Shown: positions 8,915-17,402, counted from the stretch's first letter. The stretch is DNA of 64,000 nucleotides from Nocardia brasiliensis ATCC 700358 (GCF_000250675.2 NC_018681.1:186001-250000), one strand, 5' to 3'. Numbers and translations: made by a program. Notes: generated from the sequence alone by a model not told the origin.

Positions 8915-10398
8915 TGAAGCTCCAGCCTTCTCGCCATATCGGACATGAAAACGCCTGTGGGATCGACACTTCGGCGGATCTTGATCCACTCGTCGATCCG
9001 CGGGTACATCTGGTGGAAGGTTTCCGCGCTGGTGCGCGAATCCTTCGCCGTGTACAGCCGCCCGCCGAACTCCAGCACCCGCCGGTCCAGCTCGCTGACC
9101 AGCTCGTTCAGCCCGGGTTTGATCGGGAAGTCGACGCAGATGTTCCAGCCGGGCATCGGGAAGCTCAGCGGCGCCGGGTTGCCCGCGCCGAACAGCTTGA
9201 ACACGTTGAGCGCCGAGTAGTGACCCGAGGCCTGGATGTCGATGATGATCCGCTTGAACTCCTCGACCGCCTCGGTCGGCACCACGAACTGGTACTGCAG
9301 GAATCCGTTGGAGCCGTAGCCACGGTTCCACTCCGCGATCATGTCGAGCGGGTGATAGAACTGCGTCAGGTTCTGCACCTTGCCGGTGTAGTTGCCGCCC
9401 ATCGCGTAGTACGCCTCGCCGATGGAGCGCAGCGTCAGCTTGTTCATCGTCCAGTTCGGGAAGATGTCCGGCACCGTCATCAGTTGCGGCGCATCGAATT
9501 TCAGCGGCTTACTGCGCAGGCGCTTGGGTAGCTCGTCGACCTTGGCCAGCCTGCCGCGGGTGATGGTGGCGCGGCCCAGCTTCGGCAGCGGGCTGATCAC
9601 GTCGAACCAGGCGCTCGAGTACGTGTAGTGGGCTTCGCTGCCGTCGCTGTGCGCCGCGATGGTCTCGTCCAGCGTCGTGGTCTTCACGCCGTCGTTGAGG
9701 AAGTACGCCGATTCGGTCGGCGTCATCTCGATGGTCGCGCGCAGGATGATGCCGGTGAGGCCGTTGCCGCCGACCGTCGCCCAGAACAGCTTGGCGTTGC
9801 GCTTCGGCGTGAGGTGCTGCACCTGCCCGTCGGCGGTGAGCAGCTCGATCGAGCGCACGTGGTTGCCGAAGCTGCCTTCGCTGTGATGGTTCTTGCCGTG
9901 GATATCGGAGGCGATGGCGCCGCCGATCGTCACCTGACGGGTGCCGGGCAGCACCGGAACCCACAGCCCGAACGGCAGCGCCGCCTTCATGAGCTGGTCC
10001 AGGCTGACCCCGCCGTCCACGTCGACGATCCGCGTGTCGCGGTCGATCCGGTGGATGTTGTTCAGCGCCGTCATGTCGACCACCAGCCCACCCGCGTTCT
10101 GCGCGTGGTCGCCGTAGGAGCGGCCGAGCCCGCGCGCGATGACACCGCGGCGCAGGTGTGGTGGCTTGCTGTCGTTGTCCTCGGCGACCATGGCGACGGC
10201 CTTGGCGATCAGTTCCGGATCGCCGGTCGAGAGCACTTCGGATGAGGTTGGTGCGGTGCGACCCCACCCGGTCAACGTGCGGGTTTGCGTCGGCAAGGCG
10301 AACGCGCTCCCGGCGTCGGCGTCCCCGTTTGTGACGGTGGCGCCGTTCTCGTTCCCGGTCGTCGTGGTGGCGGTCGGAGCTTTCGTGGACATCGGCAT
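8911..10398 (-). CDS. dprE1: decaprenylphospho-beta-D-ribofuranose 2-oxidase DprE1
   Basis: FAD-dependent oxidase that oxidises decaprenyl-phosphoryl-ribose at C2; target of benzothiazinones. The 495-aa protein has an N-terminal VAO-type FAD-binding domain (GLGRSYGDHAQNAGG; GATRQVTIGGAIASDIHG-like segment) and a substrate domain. The benzothiazinone-reactive cysteine (Cys387 in M. tuberculosis) is present in MPGWNICVDFPI, and the catalytic lysine in YTAKDSR. The end MSDMARRLELQ is nearly identical to the mycobacterial C-terminus. It is longer than the 461-aa M. tuberculosis enzyme because of a Thr/Gly-rich N-terminal tail of about 30 residues. ATG at 10398, with another ATG at 10392. It is divergent from a GtrA-family gene, as in mycobacteria (Rv3789-Rv3790). 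Confidence 0.97.
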   Translation of the reverse strand: MPMSTKAPTATTTTGNENGATVTNGDADAGSAFALPTQTRTLTGWGRTAPTSSEVLSTGDPELIAKAVAMVAEDNDSKPPHLRRGVIARGLGRSYGDHAQNAGGLVVDMTALNNIHRIDRDTRIVDVDGGVSLDQLMKAALPFGLWVPVLPGTRQVTIGGAIASDIHGKNHHSEGSFGNHVRSIELLTADGQVQHLTPKRNAKLFWATVGGNGLTGIILRATIEMTPTESAYFLNDGVKTTTLDETIAAHSDGSEAHYTYSSAWFDVISPLPKLGRATITRGRLAKVDELPKRLRSKPLKFDAPQLMTVPDIFPNWTMNKLTLRSIGEAYYAMGGNYTGKVQNLTQFYHPLDMIAEWNRGYGSNGFLQYQFVVPTEAVEEFKRIIIDIQASGHYSALNVFKLFGAGNPAPLSFPMPGWNICVDFPIKPGLNELVSELDRRVLEFGGRLYTAKDSRTSAETFHQMYPRIDEWIKIRRSVDPTGVFMSDMARRLELQ

Positions 10399-10547
10399 AG
10401 AGGCTACAGGTATGACCGGACATCCGGTCGATGTCTCTTACTCCGGAGTAGTGACATATACGTCGCTATGGCGCTGGACACGCCCGCCGCCCACATCGCG
10501 GGTTCCCGGGGTCGGCCGGTCCGCGCGCCGCCGCGGCGGGCCCCGGC

Positions 10548-10553
10548 TACGCT
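10548..10553 (+). promoter_or_regulatory. -10 hexamer TACGCT for the gtrA-like gene (leaderless)
   Basis: TACGCT lies 7 nt before the GTG start at 10561 and there is no Shine-Dalgarno. This is the arrangement of a leaderless actinobacterial transcript. Inferred from spacing only. Confidence 0.45.
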
Positions 10554-10560
10554 CGTGCCC

Positions 10561-11016
10561 GTGCCTGCCGAACCCCACCTGCCGCTTCCGGTCGAGTTGC
10601 CGCTGGTCGACGAGCCGGGCGGTACCGATGTCGACCTCAAGACGCAGATCGTCCGGTTCACCCTGACCGGCGGCCTGTCGGCGATCGTCGACTTCGGGTT
10701 GTACAGCCTGCTCTTCAACCTGATCGGGCTGCCGCGCGAGGCGGCCAAGTCGCTCAGCTTCATCGCGGGCACCACCACCGCGTACCTGATCAACCGGCGC
10801 TGGACCTTCCAGGCGCCGCCGAGCCGGGCCCGCTTCGTCGCGGTGGTGATCCTCTACGCGGTCACCTTCGCCGTACAGGTCGGCATCAACGCGGTGCTGT
10901 ACGAGGCGCTGCCGGACGCGGCGTGGCGCCAGCTGCTCGCCTTCGTGGTCGCGCAGGGCACCGCCACCGTCATCAACTTCGTCGTCCAGCGCCTGGTGAT
11001 CTTCAAGATCAAGTGA
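10561..11016 (+). CDS. GtrA-family small membrane protein (Rv3789-like)
   Basis: Four-helix GtrA-like protein of 151 aa. M. tuberculosis Rv3789 sits in the same place next to dprE1 and has been proposed to move or organise decaprenyl-phosphoryl-arabinose or to recruit AftA. Four hydrophobic helices are visible from about residue 28 onward, after an N-terminal segment VELPLVDEPGGTDVDLKTQ; the conserved YLINRRWTF motif follows helix 2. I chose the GTG at 10561 because the sequence upstream reads as Arg/Pro-rich non-coding DNA and because a TACGCT hexamer sits 7 nt ahead. The ATG at 10468 would add 31 residues. It ends 14 bp before the convergent PPOX gene. Confidence 0.85.
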   Translation: MPAEPHLPLPVELPLVDEPGGTDVDLKTQIVRFTLTGGLSAIVDFGLYSLLFNLIGLPREAAKSLSFIAGTTTAYLINRRWTFQAPPSRARFVAVVILYAVTFAVQVGINAVLYEALPDAAWRQLLAFVVAQGTATVINFVVQRLVIFKIK

Positions 11017-11029
11017 GGCTCGGCCCCGC

Positions 11030-11662
11030 TCACCCGTTCGTGAGCAGGGCTTCGGCCAGTTCGCGTCCCTGCGCCTTGGCCCCGAAGTAGTCCCCGCCTT
11101 TCGCGCGGGTGCTGTCGGTGCCCCAATCACGCTGTTCCCGGTCGGCGGGGACGAGGTGCGGAATGTGCTTGCGGCAGTGGATGTATGCCTCTTCGATGTC
11201 GACGACGACCCAGCGCTCGGCCGCGCGGCCCTTGGCGTTGGCGGGCAGTCCCGGGGTGATCTTGCGCAAAGTGTCGTCGGCGATGATCCGGGCCGAGCCG
11301 TTGACGTGCAGGCCGATCAGATCGCGCACGAAATCGATTAGCAGGATGCCTACGTGCGGATTCTCCAGGATGTTGCCGAGGCTGGCGAGTACGCCGTTGC
11401 CCCGATATTCGGGGTAGGCAATCGTGCGTTCATCGATCACGTGCAGGAAGCCGGGCTCGCCGGCGCGGAAGCTGGCGTCGCATTCGCCGTGTTTGTCCGA
11501 GGTGGCGATGAAGGCCATCTCCATCCGGCCGATGAACTCGATCATGGTGTGGTTCAGGTGATCGAGCACTTGGTCGTTGTAGAAGCGTGCGGCTCTGTCC
11601 TGGGTGCCGTACCGATCCTGTAGCTCGCGTTCGCCGTCGCTGCCGTGCTGCGCGCCGGGCAT
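11030..11662 (-). CDS. pyridoxamine 5'-phosphate oxidase-family flavoprotein
   Basis: A 210-aa cytosolic protein of the PPOX/FMN split-barrel superfamily. The N-terminal part HTMIEFIGRMEMAFIATSD and the Ser/Arg-rich turn before EPGFLHVIDE are typical of flavin-binding PPOX proteins of this larger class, where an FMN or F420 cofactor reduces small molecules. The central PHVGILLIDF segment and the VVVDIEEAYIHC near the C-terminus match the barrel's last strands. ATG at 11662 follows AGAGGGGG at good spacing. The 238 bp upstream separate it from the molybdopterin oxidoreductase. The substrate cannot be inferred. Confidence 0.85.
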   Translation of the reverse strand: MPGAQHGSDGERELQDRYGTQDRAARFYNDQVLDHLNHTMIEFIGRMEMAFIATSDKHGECDASFRAGEPGFLHVIDERTIAYPEYRGNGVLASLGNILENPHVGILLIDFVRDLIGLHVNGSARIIADDTLRKITPGLPANAKGRAAERWVVVDIEEAYIHCRKHIPHLVPADREQRDWGTDSTRAKGGDYFGAKAQGRELAEALLTNG

Positions 11663-11900
11663 TCGTGCCCCCTCTGGTAGGCGGAATCGGGTTCCGTCGA
11701 GGGGTCGAGATCGCGCCCGCGACTAAACCGAAATCCTGCCCATTTTAGTCCGATTCGGCTTGGCAAAAGTACGAAATCCACGTTGAGAATGCACTGAATG
11801 CGTAATTAGCGCAAGGGTTTCCACGGATTAGCTGCATTCCGACCGGCCGGAATTTTTCCGCCGACTGGCCTACCGGAAACAGTCCGATTTTCCGCGCCCG

Positions 11901-14087
11901 TCAGGCCGGCGTCAAGGTCACCGGGACGCCGTTGAAGACCGCGTTGCCGGATGGGACGTCGACTATCGAGTCGTCGGTCAGCACGTTCGCGTTGACTCCG
12001 GCGTGTTCTTTGGCGACGCTCTGCGTGCTGTCGGTGTGGCCCCAGCCGTGCGGCAGGCTCACCACCCCCGGCATGATCGCGTCGGTCGGCTCCAGCGGCA
12101 CCGTCAGCATGCCCGCCGCCGATTTCACCACCGCGTGCTCGTGCAGGCCGAGCCGCGCGATATCGGCCGGATTGATCTGCAGCGTGCAGCGATTCGAGCC
12201 GCTCACCAGCGTGGCGACGTTGTGCATCCAGCTGTTGTTGGAGCGCAGCTGCCGCCGCCCGATCAGCACCACGTCCGGGGCCGCGTCGGCCAGGCGGGCC
12301 CGCATCCGGCTCACGTCGTCGAGCAACGGCCGCGGCGCGAGTTCCACTTTCTTCGATTCTGTCCGCAGCGCACCGGGCAGCTTGGGCTGCAACGGCCCGA
12401 GGTCGACGCCGTGCGGATTGTCCAGCAGCACTTGCAGATTCAGGTGCCCACCGGCCCATTCGCCGTAAGGGCCGAGCCGCAGCATCAGGTCGATGCGTTG
12501 TTCTGTGGTGTCGGCTCCGATCAATTCGGCGCGCCGCTCGGTCATTCCGGCCTTGTGCAGCATGCCCGCGATGATCAGTTCGTCGACGCCGGTGAGCGGG
12601 TCGACGCCGTCGGTGCCCGCGTGCGGCATGCCCGACACCGCCGCCGCCAGCCTGGCGAGCACCGCCGACTCCGACGGCCGGTCGCCCAGCGGCACCAGCG
12701 GGCGCGAATACCGTGCGTAGTTGTGCACCGCGAATTGCAGCAACGCGAAGTCGTAGTGCGGTGACTGCACAGGCCGCGGCGGCGGCAGGAGCACGTCGGC
12801 GTGCCGGGTGGTTTCGTTGAGATACCGGTCCACGCTGACCATGAAGTCGAGCTGGGCGAAGGCAGCGTCGAGCCGGGCGCCGCTCGGCGCGGAGAGCACC
12901 GGATTGCCCGCGACCGTCACCAGCGCGCGGATCTGCCCCTCGCCGGGGGTGCTGATTTCGTCGGCCAAGGTCGCGACGGGCAGCTCACCCATCGCCTCGG
13001 GCAGGCCGCGGACCCGGCTGGTCCAGCGGCCGGGCCGGAACGGCTTGCTGCGGACGATGCCGCCCGCCGCCGCGGTCGCGAACATCGCGCCGCCCGCGGT
13101 GTCGAGGTTGCCGGTCAAAACGTTGATCGCGTCCACGAGCCACTGCGTGATGGTGCCGAATTCCGCTGTACAGGTGCCGATCCGGGCGTAAACGGCCGCG
13201 GTCGGCGCGGCGGCCAGCTCCCTGGCGAGCCGGATCACCGTGTCGGCGGGCACGCCGGTCCGTGTGGCCACCGTGTCCGGGCTGAACGCCGCTGCGGCCG
13301 TGCGCAGTTCGTCCACGCCCGTGGCCTCGACCCGGATATCGATGAGGTTCTCGGCGAACAAGGTGTGCACAATGCCGAACAACAGATACGCGTCGCTGCC
13401 CGGCCGGATGAACAGGTGCTCGTCGGCCAGCTTCGCGGTGCGCGTCACGCGGGGATCGACCACCACGAAGCGGCCGCCGCGGCGGCGCAGCGCCTTCAGC
13501 CTGCCGGGGAAATCCGGTGCGGTGCACAGCGATCCGTTGGATTCGAGCGGGTTGGCGCCGAGCATCAGCAGATAGTCGGTGCGGTCCAGGTCGGGCACCG
13601 GCACGGTGAGCGGATCGCCGAACATCAAGCCGCTGGCCACCTGTTTCGGCATCTGGTCGGCGGTGCTCGCGGAGAAGATGTTGCGCGTGCTCAACGCCCG
13701 CAGCAGCACCGGCACGTACAGCGCGCCCGCCACGGTGTGCGCGTTGGGATTACCCAGATACGCTGCCGCGGATTGTTTTCCGTGCTCGGCGACGATCTGG
13801 GGGAAGCGCTCTGCGATGAGGTCGAACGCCTCGTCCCAGGACGCGGTGCGCCAGGTATCGGTGGCCCGGTCGCGAATCATCGGCTCGCGCACCCGGTCCG
13901 GGTCCTCGTCCAGATGGCCGAAGCTCGCGCCCTTGGGGCAGATGAACCCCTTGCTGAACGGGTCGGCCTTGTCGCCGCGCACCGCGGTCACATGATCCTC
14001 GGGATCGAGCGTGATCTCCAGGCCGCACACCGCCTCGCACAGGGGGCAGGTGCGCAACAGATTCCGCTGATCGGTGACGTCGGCCAT
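11901..14087 (-). CDS. molybdopterin-dependent oxidoreductase (DMSO reductase superfamily)
   Basis: Large molybdo-bis(MGD) enzyme of 728 aa. An N-terminal [4Fe-4S] motif uses Cys14, Cys17, Cys21 and Cys50 (CPLCEAVCG, then GFICPKG). Molybdopterin-binding regions follow, with a C-terminal molydopterin dinucleotide-binding domain (about 610-728, VVSLPHGWGH near its end). The segment that normally supplies the metal ligand reads FSASTADQMPKQ, with neither Cys nor Sec, so Ser ligation or an open site is possible. No signal peptide is present, so it is cytosolic. It stands alone without FdhB/FdhC-type or nitrate-reductase subunits. ATG at 14087 follows AAAGGCGG. Annotated relatives are often called formate dehydrogenase or BisC-like; the substrate is unknown. 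Confidence 0.88.
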   Translation of the reverse strand: MADVTDQRNLLRTCPLCEAVCGLEITLDPEDHVTAVRGDKADPFSKGFICPKGASFGHLDEDPDRVREPMIRDRATDTWRTASWDEAFDLIAERFPQIVAEHGKQSAAAYLGNPNAHTVAGALYVPVLLRALSTRNIFSASTADQMPKQVASGLMFGDPLTVPVPDLDRTDYLLMLGANPLESNGSLCTAPDFPGRLKALRRRGGRFVVVDPRVTRTAKLADEHLFIRPGSDAYLLFGIVHTLFAENLIDIRVEATGVDELRTAAAAFSPDTVATRTGVPADTVIRLARELAAAPTAAVYARIGTCTAEFGTITQWLVDAINVLTGNLDTAGGAMFATAAAGGIVRSKPFRPGRWTSRVRGLPEAMGELPVATLADEISTPGEGQIRALVTVAGNPVLSAPSGARLDAAFAQLDFMVSVDRYLNETTRHADVLLPPPRPVQSPHYDFALLQFAVHNYARYSRPLVPLGDRPSESAVLARLAAAVSGMPHAGTDGVDPLTGVDELIIAGMLHKAGMTERRAELIGADTTEQRIDLMLRLGPYGEWAGGHLNLQVLLDNPHGVDLGPLQPKLPGALRTESKKVELAPRPLLDDVSRMRARLADAAPDVVLIGRRQLRSNNSWMHNVATLVSGSNRCTLQINPADIARLGLHEHAVVKSAAGMLTVPLEPTDAIMPGVVSLPHGWGHTDSTQSVAKEHAGVNANVLTDDSIVDVPSGNAVFNGVPVTLTPA

Positions 14088-14265
14088 GCTCGTCCGCCTT
14101 TTCGCGTGTTCCGGCTGGGCTCGAGCGTCGCGCCGGTGGCTGGCGCGCGGCGGGGTGGCGCATCGGCCGGGCTGACCCACGTACGCGCAATTCAGTCGTG
14201 ACGTCCCGAGTGTCTCAATCCATAGCGTAATCGAGATCGGCGTCACAGACGGCCGTCCACGCAAA

Positions 14266-14319
14266 ACGACCGATATCCGCACGCCGGTGCAGGCCGGCTT
14301 GGTGGCGGATATCGGTCGT
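14266..14319. repeat. perfect 15-bp inverted repeat with 24-nt spacer
   Basis: Left arm 14266-14280 (ACGACCGATATCCGC) is exactly complementary to 14305-14319. It lies between the stop of the 160-aa gene (14370) and the start of the molybdo-enzyme (14087), both on the minus strand. There is no T-run, so it may be an operator or a factor-dependent terminator. Confidence 0.7.
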
Positions 14320-14369
14320 GCAGTCCGGGTAGTCCCAGTCCCGGTCTGTGTTCAGCAGGTTGTGCGGTG

Positions 14370-14852
14370 TCAGCAGGCGACGCTGGTGAGCTGCGTCTTG
14401 CTGCGTGCGGTCGCGGCCCGGACGGCCGCGCTGAGCGCAACCACCGGCGGAACCCAGCGGGCCTCGGTGGGTGCGACCCCCCAGCAGGCCGAGCCTGCCG
14501 AGAGCTGAGTGGGCGGCAGCGGGACGCCCGCGCCGTCGGTGTGGACGACAGCGCCCGCGGCGGTCAGCGCCGCCAGCGCCATGGCGGCCTTGCGGACGCC
14601 GGTGACCAAGTGGATCTCGCGACGCTCGGTGCCCGGGATCTCGATGACCGGCCCGGACAGGTTGTTCGCTCGCAGGAAGCGGCGGACCTGACCGGCCAGT
14701 TCGCCGCTGACCTCGATGGCCGAAAGCTCGTCATCGGTGATCAGGCAAAGACCGTTGGCCGTTTCGGCGACCGTCCATCCGCGCTGGGTGTATTCCTGCG
14801 CTGCGGCGGTCATGGCAGCCGCCGAGACGGAAGTCGGAAACGTGGTGCGCAC
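14370..14852 (-). CDS. hypothetical protein, 160 aa
   Basis: I do not recognise this family with confidence. The protein is soluble and alanine-rich. An N-terminal alpha/beta region contains VAETANGLCLITDDELSAIEV, a middle VIEIPGTERREIHLVTGVRK, and a C-terminal part contains WGVAPTEARWVPPVVAL. The first two segments loosely recall the N-terminal half of actinobacterial prim-pol-like small proteins, but no catalytic motif is visible. GTG at 14852 is preferred because GGAGAAAG lies 7 nt upstream; an ATG 14 codons further out has no such site. It is divergent from the 193-aa membrane protein at 15188, with 335 bp between the starts. Confidence 0.75.
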   Translation of the reverse strand: MRTTFPTSVSAAAMTAAAQEYTQRGWTVAETANGLCLITDDELSAIEVSGELAGQVRRFLRANNLSGPVIEIPGTERREIHLVTGVRKAAMALAALTAAGAVVHTDGAGVPLPPTQLSAGSACWGVAPTEARWVPPVVALSAAVRAATARSKTQLTSVAC

Positions 14853-15092
14853 TGTCTTTCTCCATTCCCCGGTAGATCTGGGTCCTGCATTCATGGGTCG
14901 TATCGGTGGTGGCCGTCCGCAGCGTTACGCGATCTTCAAAACTTCTTCACGACTGTTGCTCACGTCTCTTCTGCGGGTGCGTAAAAGCTGTTCGCTATAA
15001 CCTGGGTTTTTCCATCCGGAATCGTTGTGCTGCCGCCACTTTGGGGCGCTGACCTGTTCTTTCCCTGGGATCTCGCTGAGCAGAACCTGGGA

Positions 15093-15124
15093 ATGATGTG
15101 ACCGCGGTGTGAGGATGATGTGAC
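15093..15124. repeat. pair of 10-bp direct repeats, 22 bp apart
   Basis: ATGATGTGAC occurs at 15093-15102 and again at 15115-15124, exactly two helical turns apart. It is in the divergent region between the 160-aa gene and the DUF4282-like gene. The spacing is what a dimeric regulator on one face of DNA would need. The rest of the 335-bp region shows no gene. Confidence 0.45.
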
Positions 15125-15187
15125 GTATCGGTCCGCTCCCGAATCCCCGCTGGCCCGGACGCGCGATTGCGGGGAGGATTTCTTGCC

Positions 15188-15769
15188 ATGAGCGATGAGT
15201 CCAACGGAACCGGTGCGGCGAAGGGGAGTCCGCTGCCGGACCCGGAGGAGTTCGAAGCCGAATCGCGCTGGATCACGTGGAAGGAATCGGCGGCCCGCAG
15301 GTTCTCGCGCACGGAAACCGCCGCGACCGAGCAGCCGCTGGAGCCGTTCGAGAGCCCGCGTGCCTTCGGGCAGTGGAGCGTCGAGGCCGCCCGCGGTTTG
15401 CTGGATGTGCAGTTCCATCGCCCGGCCACCCGGACCCTGCTGCCGCTGGCCTATATTCTCGGACTCGCCTTCGCCGTCGCCGTCCCGATCGCGCTCACCG
15501 TGCTCATGTGGCGGGTGTCGGCGGTGCTGGGCGTGCTGGCCGCGTTGCTCGGCGTGCCGCTGGGACTGACCATCGCGGCCGCGGTCCGCCTGATGCTCGA
15601 GTTCCTGGTGAACGCGTCGCGGCTGGCCACCAGGGTCGAGCACATCAGCGAACTGGCCGACGATCTGTTCCAGGCGCTCTCCGATGTCGCCGAACCGGTG
15701 AACCAGCTCTCCGAAGACGTTCGCGCGGTGCAGTTCTGGCGTTTCCGCAAGCGAGGCCCCCGGCGCTAG
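15188..15769 (+). CDS. DUF4282-like membrane protein, 193 aa
   Basis: The N-terminal 85 residues are hydrophilic and acidic. Two close transmembrane helices follow at about 87-110 and 115-135 (LAYILGLAFAVAVPIALTV; ALLGVPLGLTIAAAV), then a short amphipathic tail ending in a basic FRKRGPRR. The arrangement of two helices with FLVNASRL after the second resembles DUF4282 proteins, a family of unknown function common in actinobacteria. ATG at 15188 has GGGGAGGA upstream. The protein is predicted to have both ends in the cytoplasm. No neighbour suggests a role. Confidence 0.78.
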   Translation: MSDESNGTGAAKGSPLPDPEEFEAESRWITWKESAARRFSRTETAATEQPLEPFESPRAFGQWSVEAARGLLDVQFHRPATRTLLPLAYILGLAFAVAVPIALTVLMWRVSAVLGVLAALLGVPLGLTIAAAVRLMLEFLVNASRLATRVEHISELADDLFQALSDVAEPVNQLSEDVRAVQFWRFRKRGPRR

Positions 15770-15918
15770 GTCCGGTGCACAACGCGCGCGGCGGGTTTCC
15801 CCGCAATCTGCCCGCCCTCGGGTTGTGGTGTCGCCCATAGTGACCGGGGGTTGTTTTGCTGTGAAACAATGCCGTTTGGATGCTCCAGCTCCGGCTGGGA
15901 CGGTGTCCGATAGAGAAG

Positions 15919-15959
15919 GGTCACACTGCCGGGCTTCGGAGTAGTCCGGTCACAGTGCC
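15919..15959. repeat. direct repeats GGTCACA(C/G)TGCC upstream of the XRE regulator
   Basis: GGTCACACTGCC at 15919-15930 recurs with one change at 15948-15959, 29 bp on and 30 bp before the start codon at 15989. A weaker inverted pair TTGTTT/AAACAA is at 15851-15869. Candidate autoregulatory sites. Confidence 0.4.
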
Positions 15960-15988
15960 CGGTGCTCGGCTACAAGGGGGGAACACCT

Positions 15989-16870
15989 ATGGCATTACCG
16001 CAGGGGACGACCGGTTCGACCATGCCCCGGCGCCAACTCGGCCGGCATCTGCGCGACCTGCGTAATCGCGCGCGGATGACCACCAGAACCGCTGCCCAGC
16101 AACTGGAATGGTCGGAGGCCAAGATCTGGCGGATCGAGACCGGCCAGACCTCGCTGCGCAGCCTCGACGTCGAGGCGATGTGCAAGGTCTACGGCGCGCC
16201 GTCCGATCTGATCGGTCCGCTCACCGCTTTGGCGCGGGAGACGAAGGCCCGTGGCTGGTGGACCGCGTACGGCGACGTGATCGCGGAGGGGTTCGAGGTC
16301 TACATCGGCCTGGAGGAGGCGGCCACCCGGTTGTCGACCTACGAGAACGAACTGGTGCCCGGCCTGCTGCAGACCGAGGACTACACGCGGGCGTTGCTCA
16401 CGGCCGCGCGCCCGGACATGCCCGCGAACGAACTCGACCGGCGGGTGCAGTTGCGCATGGCACGTCAAGCCCTGGTCACCCGCGCGCACGCGCCCCTGCA
16501 CTTGGACGTGGTGATCAGCGAGTCGGTGCTGTGGCGGCGCATCGGCGGTGACGCGGTCACCGCCGCGCAGCTCGAGCACCTGCGGCGCATGTGCGACCTG
16601 CCGAACGTCCGGATCCAGGTGGCGCCAACGGATTCCGGCTACCACGACGGCATGGACTCGGGCCGTTTCGTCATGCTCGAGTTCCCCGAGCTGCGTGCGG
16701 GCGAGTCGCCCGAACCGCCGGTGGTCTACGTCGAATCGTTCACCGGTCCGGTGTATCTGGACAAGGAGAACGAGATCGACCGGTACCGAAGGGCTTTGGC
16801 GAGCATCAAATCGGTCGCGGTGGACGCGCGCGACGATATCGAGCAGGCGCGCAGCAGCCGCGTGTTCTGA
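15989..16870 (+). CDS. XRE-family regulator with DUF5753 domain
   Basis: Helix-turn-helix transcription regulator, 293 aa. Residues about 11-65 form an XRE/Cro-type HTH (LGRHLRDLRNRARMT, then WSEAKIWRIETGQ). The remainder is the DUF5753 domain that accompanies this HTH in very many actinobacterial regulators, with the typical YENELVPGLLQTEDYTRAL and FVMLEFPE motifs. In Streptomyces such proteins are often paired with a small DUF397 protein; no DUF397 gene follows here, so this copy is an orphan. ATG at 15989 has AAGGGGGG ahead. Direct repeats upstream may be its own sites. Confidence 0.92.
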   Translation: MALPQGTTGSTMPRRQLGRHLRDLRNRARMTTRTAAQQLEWSEAKIWRIETGQTSLRSLDVEAMCKVYGAPSDLIGPLTALARETKARGWWTAYGDVIAEGFEVYIGLEEAATRLSTYENELVPGLLQTEDYTRALLTAARPDMPANELDRRVQLRMARQALVTRAHAPLHLDVVISESVLWRRIGGDAVTAAQLEHLRRMCDLPNVRIQVAPTDSGYHDGMDSGRFVMLEFPELRAGESPEPPVVYVESFTGPVYLDKENEIDRYRRALASIKSVAVDARDDIEQARSSRVF

Positions 16871-16891
16871 GGGCGGGAATCTCCTGGTGCC

Positions 16892-17317
16892 TCAGCACTT
16901 TTGGCCGGGCACGCCCCAGGTGTCCGCCAGCACGGCGCGGTGGGTCGGCAGCGCTTGCTGGTAGGCCGCGCGACCCTTCTCGGTGAGGCAGACGAAGACC
17001 GCGCGCCGGTCGTCCTGGCACATGGTGCGCGCGACGAGGCCGTCGCGCTCCAGCCGGGCGACCGCGCGGGACAGCGCGCTCTGGCTCAGATAGATGTCAT
17101 TGGCCAGATCGCTCATTCGATAGTCGCCGCAGTTGGCGTCGATCAACCGGTCCAGCGTCTCGAACTCGCTGAGTCCGATCCCGTGCTTTCCCTGTAGCGC
17201 CTTTTCCATGGCGCAGCTCACCGTCGCGTGCCGGTCCAGCAGCTCACGCCACTCACCCACCAGCCCGGTCGGCGCGACGGTGCGCCGGGCTGTCTCGATT
17301 GTCGACGGCTTCGACAT
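16892..17317 (-). CDS. MarR-family transcriptional regulator
   Basis: A 141-aa winged-helix MarR repressor. The recognition helix region reads SDLANDIYLSQSALSRAVARLERDGLV, followed by the wing CQDDRRAVFVCLTEKGR. It is divergent from an MFS exporter 85 bp away, the classical arrangement in which MarR represses the pump and itself and is released by a drug or phenolic ligand. The start at 17317 is the first in frame after AT-rich promoter-like DNA. The intergenic region has several TGCAT palindromes that are plausible operators. The ligand cannot be inferred. Confidence 0.93.
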   Translation of the reverse strand: MSKPSTIETARRTVAPTGLVGEWRELLDRHATVSCAMEKALQGKHGIGLSEFETLDRLIDANCGDYRMSDLANDIYLSQSALSRAVARLERDGLVARTMCQDDRRAVFVCLTEKGRAAYQQALPTHRAVLADTWGVPGQKC

Positions 17318-17345
17318 GGCCCCATCCTAGTGGTCCGCAGCTATC

Positions 17346-17388
17346 TATGCAACTGCATTAGATGTGTTGGCATTTAATGCGCATGCAT
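17346..17388. promoter_or_regulatory. cluster of TGCAT palindromes, likely MarR operator
   Basis: Three overlapping palindromes lie here: ATGCA-AC-TGCAT (17347-17358), GCATT-T-AATGC (17370-17380) and GCATGCAT (17381-17388). They lie between the MarR start (17317) and the MFS start (17403). The half-site TATGCAAC at 17346-17353 also occurs in the perfect palindrome at 31430-31447. Confidence 0.55.
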
Positions 17389-17402
17389 GTAACGTACCCC
17401 GC

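Noticed and set aside
11840..11870. Hairpin TTCCG/CGGAA followed by TTTTT near 11855
   Set aside because: Short stem, and no plus-strand gene ends there; may only be coincidence downstream of the molybdo-enzyme.
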